From: Bacteroidota bacterium | GTDB lineage: Bacteria > Bacteroidota > Bacteroidia > Flavobacteriales_F > PHOS-HE28 | Length of the DNA stretch: 11,246 nucleotides | Direction of reading: 5' to 3' | Assembly: GCA_963169595.1 (NCBI GenBank) | Contig: CAUJFM010000278.1 | Coordinates: 1 to 11,246 of the forward strand | Shown here: positions 5,590 to 11,246 of the stretch, piece by piece | Numbering within the stretch: the first letter of the stretch is position 1 | How the letters are laid out: each line of letters begins with the position of its first letter | Made by a program: the position numbers and the translations under genes | Notes under the pieces: model-generated | What the model saw: only the letters and a program-made list of their open reading frames with translations | Database searches by the model: none | What the model was told of the DNA's origin: nothing

Positions 5590-6702
5590 ATGAACAAGAT
5601 CCTCAAATACCTCCTCTTCATCGGCCTGGGCGTCCTGTTCATCTGGACGCTTTACTTCCTGTACCAGAAAAGCGCGAGCAAGCCGGACGAGTTCGCCGTG
5701 GAGAAGCTCAAGCGCCATACGGTGGTGAAGAAGACCGTGGCGAACGGGAAGATCGTGCCGCGGAAGGAGATCCTGATCAAGCCGGTGGTGAGCGGCATCA
5801 TCGCCGAGCTCTACGTGGAGGCCGGTGAGGTGGTGAAGCGCGACCAGCCGCTGGCCAAGATCAAGATCGTGCCCGACATGCTGAGCCTGAGCAATGCGGA
5901 GAACCGCGTGCGCAATGCCGAGATCGCCGTGCAGAACGCCCAGCTCAACTTCGACCGCAACAAACCGCTCGCCGACAAGGGCGTGATCAGCGCCGCCGAG
6001 ATGCAGACCTTCGATGTGTCCCTGAAGAACGCCCGGCAGGAACTGGCCGCCGCGCAGGAGGCCCTGCAGGTGGTGCGCGATGGCATCAGCCGCAGCAGCG
6101 CCGGCAACACCATCGTGCGCAGCACCATCGACGGCATGGTGCTCGATGTGCCGGTGAAGGAGGGCAACAGCGTGATCGAGCGCAACAACTTCAACGAAGG
6201 CACCTCCATCGCCGCCATTGCCGACATGAACGACCTGATCTTCCAGGGCAAGGTGGATGAGAGCGAGGTGGGCAAGGTGAAACTGGGCATGCCCGTGCTG
6301 CTCACCGTGGGGGCCATCGACAACGCCAAATGGGATGCGGAGCTGGAGTACATCGCCCCCAAGGGGGTGGAGGAGAACGGCGCCATCCAGTTCGAGATCC
6401 GAGCGGCCGTGAAGCTCAAGGACGGGCAGAGCCTGCGCAGCGGCTACAGCGCCAATGCCGACATCGTGCTCGAACAACGCGACAGCGTGTACACCGTACC
6501 CGAGAGCATCGTGGAGTTCAATGCCAAGGGCGACAGTGCCTTTGTGCAGGCGAAGGACGGTGCAGGCTGGAAGAAGACCTACATCCGGACCGGTCTCAGC
6601 GACGGCATCAACCTCGAGGTACTGGAAGGTGTTGGACCGGAGACCGAGCTGAAGGGCGCGAAGAAGGAGCCCGTGGCGGAAGTGAGCGTCAAGGTGGATT
6701 GA
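5590..6702 (+). CDS. Periplasmic adaptor subunit of the ABC exporter (HlyD/MacA-type membrane fusion protein)
   Basis: This 370-residue membrane fusion protein would link the MacB-like permeases to an outer-membrane channel. An N-terminal membrane anchor (about residues 5-25) has no lipobox cysteine. The first lipoyl half-motif lies at about 62-92 (KPVVSGIIAELYVEAGEVV), followed by an alpha-helical hairpin (about 98-165, rich in Ala, Gln and Asn) and the second lipoyl half (about 174-196, STIDGMVLDVPVKEG). Beta-barrel and membrane-proximal domains follow (about 205-360), including YTVPESIVEF. Length is normal for MacA-like adaptors. In many Bacteroidota operons the adaptor lies next to the ATPase and permeases; here it is displaced by the four-helix cassette. 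Without the cassette it would start about 22 nt after the second permease. No TolC-like gene follows, so the outer-membrane partner must be encoded elsewhere. Confidence 0.93.
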   Translation: MNKILKYLLFIGLGVLFIWTLYFLYQKSASKPDEFAVEKLKRHTVVKKTVANGKIVPRKEILIKPVVSGIIAELYVEAGEVVKRDQPLAKIKIVPDMLSLSNAENRVRNAEIAVQNAQLNFDRNKPLADKGVISAAEMQTFDVSLKNARQELAAAQEALQVVRDGISRSSAGNTIVRSTIDGMVLDVPVKEGNSVIERNNFNEGTSIAAIADMNDLIFQGKVDESEVGKVKLGMPVLLTVGAIDNAKWDAELEYIAPKGVEENGAIQFEIRAAVKLKDGQSLRSGYSANADIVLEQRDSVYTVPESIVEFNAKGDSAFVQAKDGAGWKKTYIRTGLSDGINLEVLEGVGPETELKGAKKEPVAEVSVKVD

Positions 6703-6713
6703 TCGTGGTGGCA

Positions 6714-6734
6714 GGCCCCGCGATCATGCGGGCC
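6714..6734. terminator. Hairpin between the adaptor gene and the convergent secreted-protein gene
   Basis: GGCCCCGC (6714-6721) pairs with GCGGGCC (6728-6734) around a 6-nt loop, with one bulged C. It lies in the 38-nt gap between two converging stop codons (6702 and 6741), where a bidirectional terminator is expected. There is no clear T-run on either strand, so the assignment rests on position and stem strength. Confidence 0.4.
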
Positions 6735-6740
6735 AACGGC

Positions 6741-7733
6741 CTATTGCACCAGGACGAACCGGCAGCTGCGGTCCAGCAGGCGAACGGTATAGGCCCCTCG
6801 CAATGACGTGCTCATCTGCACGGTGAACGACAGGGCATCGGTGCTGATGTCCCCGGTGTGGACCTGGCGTCCCGTGGCCAGTTCAATGACCTGCACGGTT
6901 CCCTGCTCTACCGGCTCTTCGGTGAACACCCGGAGCCGTCCATCCGCGTCCGCAGTACAGCGGAGCGCCCCCCTATCGGGTTTGACGGTCGCGGTGACCA
7001 CACCGAGATCGTTGACGGTGCCATCCAGGTCGATCTGGGTCAACCGATAGAACCAGGTGCCTGGCGACACGTCGTGATCCACATGGACATAGTCCACGCG
7101 ATGCAGGCTCTCACCAGCGGTGGCGATGGTGGTGAGGTGATCCCATTCGATGCCGTTCGCAGAGCGCTCCAAGAGGTAATGGCTGGCGCCTGATTCCGTG
7201 GCGGTGGCCCAGTGGAGCCGCACATCGAGGTCGGCCACTTCGGCCGTGTATTCAATGAGCTCCACAGGGAGCACGTTCACCGGCCAACCCATGGGGCCGC
7301 TGACGGTCCCATCGGTCGCCTGCCAGTAGGTGGTGCTGCAGATGCGTATGGTCTGGCTGCTCCCCGAGGCGTTCGGCACCACCTGTCCGCCGGGATAGAT
7401 GATCACCGCGCTCCCACACGGCATGGTGATCTTGGCACCACCGCCATCGAACCGCCATGTCCCGTAAACGATGACGGCCATGTGGCTGCCGGAATAGGTG
7501 ATGTTGGCGTTGATCGTCACCTGGCGGCTCGCGGGAATGATCAGTGTATCACCGGCCGTAGGTACCGTGCCGCAACTCCAGGTGCTGGCTGTGCTCCAGT
7601 TCCCCGAAGCCACCGCAGTACAGATCCGCGCCTGGGCCTGCGCTACCAGCCCCAAGGCCAGTATCATGATCAGCTCCCGCAGTCGAACACCCGTCCTATC
7701 TCCCTTTCGTTCACACATGGGTCGGCGGCTCAT
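6741..7733 (-). CDS. Secreted protein with fibronectin-like module and T9SS type A-like C-terminal domain
   Basis: This 330-residue exported protein is probably sent to the cell surface by the type IX system. A basic N-terminus leads to a hydrophobic LIMILALGLV core and an AQAQA cleavage site (about residue 35). Residues 40-135 form a short beta-rich repeat region beginning SGNWSTASTWSCG, a pattern common in Bacteroidota surface proteins. LPVELIEYTAEV (155-166) to YRLTQIDLDGT (229-239) is the well-known fibronectin-like module that often precedes sorting domains. The last 75 or so residues end in LRGAYTVRLLDRSCRFVLVQ, matching the 'GxYxVxl...kfvkq' end of T9SS domains, although the usual PNP motif at their start is absent. 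Six cysteines (38, 54, 106, 132, 259, 324) lie in the exported part. ATG at 7718 (MCERKGD) is an equally plausible start. Confidence 0.82.
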   Translation of the reverse strand: MSRRPMCERKGDRTGVRLRELIMILALGLVAQAQARICTAVASGNWSTASTWSCGTVPTAGDTLIIPASRQVTINANITYSGSHMAVIVYGTWRFDGGGAKITMPCGSAVIIYPGGQVVPNASGSSQTIRICSTTYWQATDGTVSGPMGWPVNVLPVELIEYTAEVADLDVRLHWATATESGASHYLLERSANGIEWDHLTTIATAGESLHRVDYVHVDHDVSPGTWFYRLTQIDLDGTVNDLGVVTATVKPDRGALRCTADADGRLRVFTEEPVEQGTVQVIELATGRQVHTGDISTDALSFTVQMSTSLRGAYTVRLLDRSCRFVLVQ

Positions 7734-7792
7734 ACGCCCATCCGGGCCGCGGGGTTACAGCCGGTGCCCGTGCTGCAACACGCTGGATCACC

Positions 7793-7800
7793 CATCTTCG
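7793..7800 (+). promoter_or_regulatory. Degenerate -7 box upstream of the serine hydrolase
   Basis: CATCTTCG matches TAnnTTTG at four of the six defined bases and ends 4 nt before the ATG at 7805. That is the same spacing as the better box before the ABC operon (TACTTTCG, then 4 nt, then ATG). No -33 element was recognised. On its own it is weak; the shared spacing is what makes it worth noting. Confidence 0.25.
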
Positions 7801-7804
7801 CACC

Positions 7805-9307
7805 ATGAGCCTACGGACGTTCCTCCCAGTAGCGGCACTTGCCTGCACCTTGCACGCATCCGCCCAACAGCCCGATCTCAACGCCCTCGACACCTACATC
7901 GCCGATGCCGTGGTGAAGTTCGATCAGCCCGGTCTGGCCGTGGGCATTGTGAAGGACGGCCAGTTGGTGTGGAGCAAAGGCTACGGCAAGCTGGACCTGG
8001 CCAAGCCCGAGCCCGTGACGCCCAACAGCATCTTCTTCGTGGCCAGCATCAGCAAGGCCTTCACCGCCTGCGCCGTGGGCCTGCTGGTGGACGATGGCAA
8101 GCTCGCCTGGAACGACCCGGTGATCAAGCACATGCCCTGGTTCAGCACACCGAACCCTTACGTGACCCAGCACATGATGGTGAAGGACCTGCTCTGCCAC
8201 CGCAGCGGCTGGATCACCTTCGATGGCGACCTGCTGTGGTACGGCACCAACTACGACCAGCGCGAGATCCTGCAGCGTCACGCGCACGAGCCCTTCACAC
8301 ACGCCTTCCGCGATGAGTTCGGCTACAGCAACCTGATGTACATCGCCGCCGCACAGCTGATCGAAGCGGTGAGCGGCAAGACCTGGGACGCCTTCATCAC
8401 CGAACGCATCCTGCAACCGCTGGGCATGACGCGCACCACCGTGGAGACCGCCGACCTGGTGCGCTTCACCGATGTGGCCCTGCCCCACGTGCGCAAGGGA
8501 CAGGACCCCGCCGCACCCCAAAGGAGCATGCCTTACCAGTCACTGCAAGGGGCCGATGGGGCCACCGGCATCAACAGCTGCGTCACCGACCTGGCCAAGT
8601 GGGACGCCATGTGGGCCGACGAGGGCAAGGTGAACGGCAAGCCCTTCCTGAGCCCGGCCACCTACAGCACCCTCACCAGCTCGCACCTGCCCATGGGCGG
8701 TCGTCGTGAAGGCGCCGCGCTCGGCTGGTTCCTGGAAGAGAACAACGGCCACACCGTGATCACCCACAGCGGCGGCATGCCCGGCTTCATCCTCAACCAC
8801 GCCGTGGTGCCCGACAAGGACCTCGCCGTGATCGCGCTGGGCAACGGGGAGAGCTACAGCGTCTTCGCCATCACCAACAAGATCCTGGACCTGTACCTGG
8901 GCGACGGGAAGGCCGACCCTGTGGCCGACATGCTGCCCCGCCTGAAGAAGCGTGATGAACGTGAGGCCAAGCGCCGTGCCGACCGCCTGGCGGCCCGTGT
9001 GCCGAAGACCAAGCCTTCGCTCCCCCTGGGCAGCTACGCCGGCACCTACACGGACAAGATCTACGGCACCGCCACCATCACCGAGGTGAACGGCACCCTG
9101 CAGATCACCTTCCAGCCGGCCAAGGACCTGCTCACCGGCACGCTGGGCCACTGGCACTACGACACCTTCCAGTGGCAGCACGCCGACCCCTTCCTGGAGC
9201 CCGGCTACATCACCTTCACCTTCGATGCCGACCACAAGGTGACCGGTTTCAAGGTGGACCTGCACAGCCCGGACTTCCACTTCTACAAGCTGGACTTCAA
9301 GCGGTAG
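7805..9307 (+). CDS. Secreted serine hydrolase, class C beta-lactamase/esterase fold, with C-terminal DUF3471-like domain
   Basis: This 500-residue exported enzyme has a signal peptide (1-20, cleavage after HASA). The class C beta-lactamase-fold active site is complete: SISK (nucleophile Ser81, Lys84), YSN (Tyr174, Ser175, Asn176) and HSG (321-323). The surroundings fit the family: GLAVGIVKDGQLVWSKGYG (43-61), LLCHRSGW (129-136) and PLGMTRTT (205-212). After a charged linker (about 380-404) comes a C-terminal domain of about 95 residues starting LGSYAGTYTDKIYGTATI, resembling DUF3471. Such proteins are usually D-amino-acid peptidases, esterases or carboxypeptidase-like enzymes, and the fold alone does not prove beta-lactamase activity. 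The substrate is unknown. It is divergent from the T9SS-type gene and convergent with the S74 gene, so it is probably transcribed alone. Confidence 0.93.
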   Translation: MSLRTFLPVAALACTLHASAQQPDLNALDTYIADAVVKFDQPGLAVGIVKDGQLVWSKGYGKLDLAKPEPVTPNSIFFVASISKAFTACAVGLLVDDGKLAWNDPVIKHMPWFSTPNPYVTQHMMVKDLLCHRSGWITFDGDLLWYGTNYDQREILQRHAHEPFTHAFRDEFGYSNLMYIAAAQLIEAVSGKTWDAFITERILQPLGMTRTTVETADLVRFTDVALPHVRKGQDPAAPQRSMPYQSLQGADGATGINSCVTDLAKWDAMWADEGKVNGKPFLSPATYSTLTSSHLPMGGRREGAALGWFLEENNGHTVITHSGGMPGFILNHAVVPDKDLAVIALGNGESYSVFAITNKILDLYLGDGKADPVADMLPRLKKRDEREAKRRADRLAARVPKTKPSLPLGSYAGTYTDKIYGTATITEVNGTLQITFQPAKDLLTGTLGHWHYDTFQWQHADPFLEPGYITFTFDADHKVTGFKVDLHSPDFHFYKLDFKR

Positions 9308-9319
9308 GCACGTTGCCTA
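9305..9319. terminator. Palindrome spanning both convergent stop codons
   Basis: TAGGCA (9305-9310) and TGCCTA (9314-9319) are exact reverse complements around CGT. The first three bases are the TAG stop of the hydrolase. The last three are the TAG stop, on the other strand, of the S74 protein. The stem is only 6 bp and has no T-run, so termination is possible but unproven. Confidence 0.4.
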
Positions 9320-10393
9320 ACGATCGGCGCTGGGCGTAAGCAGAGCCTCCACGCGTTCCAAACGTTGCAACAGGTCTGCCTGCTGCATCCTCAGGGCCTC
9401 CAGTTCGGCACGCAGCACGCGGTTCTCCTCATCGAGCTCGCGCAACGCCTCCACGGCCAGTGCCTCGAAGCCACGTATGGTGAGCCGCTTGTAGCCGTCC
9501 ACCTCCTCCACCCAATCGGGCAGCACGGGCTCCACTTCCTGCGCGATGAACCCGATGCGCGTGCCACCCAGCTCGTGGATGGATGCGGGGTCCTTGTAGA
9601 CGTAGGAGACGCCCCGCAACCGCAGCAGGAGGTCCAGTGATCCCTGCAGCGGGGCGATGTCACGCTTCAACCTTTGGTCCGAAGCGGTGGACCAACTGCC
9701 CCCACCAGGCTTGGCTGCGCTACCGTTGCACAACAGGCTGAAGCCCTCGGTGTTGGTGGTGCCGATGCCCACGCTGCCTTCCACCAGCAGACCGTTCGCA
9801 GGTGCGGCAGCTGTGCCGGCGAACCCCTCGCCCACCACCGCGCCACCGGCCACATCCAGCTTGTTCGCGGGCAAGCTGGTGCCGATCCCCACCCGGTAGG
9901 GCGGGCGTGTGTACACCACCTGCTCAGATTGCCAGGGAGATGATATGACCACCCACGTACTATCTGCCAGCATCATGGCCTGCCGGGACAGCGCGGCGAA
10001 GGGCACACACTTCAGGTCAGCGCCACCGACCGGCACATAGTTCGTTCCACCCGTGATATCCATTTCCACACCCAACCCGAACATGGCGGCTCCGAACCAC
10101 TGGATATCCTCGAAACTTCCGAAAGCACCGATGCCCGTGTACTCCCCCTCTCCGATCCTGGTGGTCAACACCCCCTGGCCATCGGTGGTCACGGTCTGGG
10201 TCTCCTCATAGGCAACGGCCAACCCCCAACTGATGAGGAACTTGATGCCCACGGTCTGGTAGGGCAGCGGATCCCCGTTGGCGTTCCGCACCACAGCCTG
10301 GTAATTGGTGGACGTGAAGGGCATGGTTGGTTGGGCGAACAGCGGCCAGGTCGCCAGCACAGCGAGTTGTAGGAGGAAGAAGCGGGTGCGCAT
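9317..10393 (-). CDS. Secreted tail-fiber-domain protein with C-terminal S74 intramolecular chaperone domain
   Basis: The 358-residue product starts with a clear signal peptide (MRTRFFLLQL to LFAQ, about residues 1-21), so it is exported rather than a phage virion protein by default. Residues 25-165 are a beta-rich region beginning FTSTNYQAVVRNANGDPL. Two VGIGT-type segments (168-172 and 208-212) with KLDVAGG are the usual lead-in to S74 modules. The S74 domain starts at SDQRLKRDI (238-246), where Ser238-Asp239 matches the self-cleavage position of endosialidase-type chaperones, and runs to about residue 320, including GFIAQEVEPVLPDW. A leucine-rich coiled coil follows (about 315-352) and would support trimerisation. 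ATG at 10408 (MITTIMRTRFF) is an alternative start. The longer open frame to 10588 overlaps the neighbouring gene and is not credible. The start is 31 nt after the upstream stop on the same strand, so co-transcription is likely. Confidence 0.88.
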   Translation of the reverse strand: MRTRFFLLQLAVLATWPLFAQPTMPFTSTNYQAVVRNANGDPLPYQTVGIKFLISWGLAVAYEETQTVTTDGQGVLTTRIGEGEYTGIGAFGSFEDIQWFGAAMFGLGVEMDITGGTNYVPVGGADLKCVPFAALSRQAMMLADSTWVVISSPWQSEQVVYTRPPYRVGIGTSLPANKLDVAGGAVVGEGFAGTAAAPANGLLVEGSVGIGTTNTEGFSLLCNGSAAKPGGGSWSTASDQRLKRDIAPLQGSLDLLLRLRGVSYVYKDPASIHELGGTRIGFIAQEVEPVLPDWVEEVDGYKRLTIRGFEALAVEALRELDEENRVLRAELEALRMQQADLLQRLERVEALLTPSADR

Positions 10394-10424
10394 GATGGTG
10401 GTGATCATGGGGTTGAACAGGACT

Positions 10425-11246
10425 TCAAGGCATCTGGGCCTGACGAACGGCGGTGGGAATGCTGCCTCCGATGGTGATGAGCACGAGGTCGCGATCGTTC
10501 TGCGCCCCCACGTACCGGACAATGCCATCCATGTTGACATCGGCCGGCCAATAGCCGAAGGCCACGCTGGTTGGCACGGGACCATCAATGGTCAACAGGA
10601 TGGCATCCCGGTCATTGCCCGCGCCGGCATAACGCACCAGACCATCCGCCGTGATGTCGCCGCACCACAGCAGGAAACGCCCATCCTCCATGGACTGTGC
10701 CTCATTTCCGTAGGTCGGCGTGGAGCCATCCGTCAGGTCCACCATGGCGGGCGCCTCGCTCAGCTGAACCGGGTGAAGCGTGAGCACAGGCAGGTGATTG
10801 CGGTGGTGCACGGCGATGAAGTAGGTCCCGGAAGGCCGGTAGAAGGTGACCGCTGACAGGCCATCCAGGTCCACGATGTCCCCATCACGCTGCACCAAGG
10901 CCCTGCGCGTGGCCACCACCGCGCTCGTATCCAGCGCGTCCCGCAACTCCAAGTACACCCAATCCACCACGGCATCCGCTCCATCCGTGGCCAGCACGGC
11001 CGCCGGCACGAACGACCATGTGGGGTCGGCCACGCGCGGATAAGCCGCCTCCTCGTAGGGCGCGAATTGTGGAATGAACCCTTCCATGCGAAGGTGATCA
11101 TGCATGAGGCCCTCGGCACCACCCCAAGCCCCTTGTAACAAGGCTTTGATGTTGAGGCGCACCCGCACGCGGGAGCCCTGCTGGAAGCCCTCCGTGATGA
11201 AGAGCGCATCCGAGCCCTGCATGCCGATGATCATTTCCCCGACCGT
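10425..11246 (-). CDS. C-terminal part of a large surface protein ending in two dockerin-like repeats (5' end outside window)
   Basis: The frame is open to the window edge, so the 273 visible residues are the C-terminal part of a longer protein. It starts with a short region including VRLNIKALLQGAW, followed by a beta-rich domain with DAVVDWVYLELRD and RALVQRDGDIVDLDG. This combination resembles the conserved C-terminal region of large Bacteroidota surface proteins. The last 78 residues are two consecutive 39-residue repeats with DxxxDGxVRY and NDRD motifs, resembling calcium-binding dockerin loops. The protein stops two residues after QAQ, with no recognisable canonical T9SS tail, so these repeats may themselves be the sorting or anchoring region (inference). 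It lies immediately upstream of the S74 gene and is probably in the same operon. Confidence 0.75.
   Translation of the reverse strand, partial: TVGEMIIGMQGSDALFITEGFQQGSRVRVRLNIKALLQGAWGGAEGLMHDHLRMEGFIPQFAPYEEAAYPRVADPTWSFVPAAVLATDGADAVVDWVYLELRDALDTSAVVATRRALVQRDGDIVDLDGLSAVTFYRPSGTYFIAVHHRNHLPVLTLHPVQLSEAPAMVDLTDGSTPTYGNEAQSMEDGRFLLWCGDITADGLVRYAGAGNDRDAILLTIDGPVPTSVAFGYWPADVNMDGIVRYVGAQNDRDLVLITIGGSIPTAVRQAQMP
10428..10544 (-). repeat. Second 39-residue dockerin-like repeat at the protein C-terminus
   Basis: It begins ADVNMDGIVRYVGAQNDRD and runs exactly to the stop codon. It shares with copy 1 the DG.VRY.GA.NDRD core, L.TI.G and PT at matching positions. The DNA has diverged, so the duplication is not recent. 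Confidence 0.75.
10545..10661 (-). repeat. First 39-residue dockerin-like repeat
   Basis: It begins GDITADGLVRYAGAGNDRD and ends at the tryptophan-proline just before the second copy. Acidic residues at DxxxDG and NDRD could bind calcium. Its length of 117 nt is identical to that of the next copy. Confidence 0.75.

Noticed and set aside
7805..9307. Antibiotic-resistance beta-lactamase
   Set aside because: The SxxK, YSN and HSG motifs define the fold, which is mostly used by peptidases and esterases; with a DUF3471-like tail, a resistance role is not supported.
9317..10393. Prophage tail-fibre gene
   Set aside because: The S74 domain alone suggested phage origin, but the signal peptide and the absence of any other phage gene in the window argue for a host surface protein.
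10394..10588. N-terminal extension of the S74 protein
   Set aside because: It would overlap the C-terminal repeats of the upstream gene and would bury a clear signal peptide.
1..11246. tRNA, rRNA, CRISPR array, riboswitch or diversity-generating retroelement
   Set aside because: No cloverleaf, rRNA segment, regular spaced repeats or reverse transcriptase was seen. The four-helix protein resembles Avd, but there is no RT gene or template/variable repeat pair nearby.

Overview
The window looks like chromosomal DNA from a high-GC member of the Bacteroidota, most likely a Flavobacteriales-type lineage. The evidence is protein content: a secreted protein with the Bacteroidota 'LPVELxxYTA' fibronectin-like module and a type IX secretion (T9SS)-like tail, a 23S rRNA intervening-sequence/four-helix-bundle protein, a secreted protein ending in an S74 chaperone domain, and a surface protein ending in two dockerin-like repeats. 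Starts lack clear Shine-Dalgarno sequences, and two genes have a degenerate Bacteroidota -7 box only 4 nt before the ATG. The species cannot be fixed from the sequence alone.

Layout. 1-231: 3' end of a membrane protein that begins outside the window. 266-1593: an SDR39U1/TIGR01777 epimerase-like protein overlapped by 4 nt by a small DUF805-like membrane protein. 1672-6702: a MacAB-type export operon on the + strand, with an ATPase (1672-2418), two paralogous MacB/FtsX permeases (2405-3649, 3652-4899) and a membrane-fusion adaptor (5590-6702). No outer-membrane TolC-like partner is visible. Between the second permease and the adaptor lies a 669-bp block (4909-5577) carrying a four-helix-bundle gene and bounded by 20-bp imperfect inverted repeats. 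It looks like a cassette inserted into the operon.

6741-7733 (-): a small secreted protein with a T9SS-like C-terminus. 7805-9307 (+): a secreted class C beta-lactamase-fold serine hydrolase, divergent from the previous gene. 9317-10393 (-): a secreted S74 tail-fiber-domain protein that converges on the hydrolase, with both stop codons inside one palindrome. 10425-11246 (-): the 3' part of a larger surface protein ending in two exact-length 39-residue repeats; it lies directly upstream of the S74 gene on the same strand and is probably co-transcribed with it.

How it fits together: the ATPase, two permeases and adaptor form one inner-membrane/periplasm export machine. The right half is a set of exported or cell-surface proteins. 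The most interesting items are the inverted-repeat-bounded four-helix cassette, the repeat-ended surface protein next to an S74 protein, and the promoter boxes that imply leaderless transcripts. No RNA genes, CRISPR arrays, transposases or integrases were seen.
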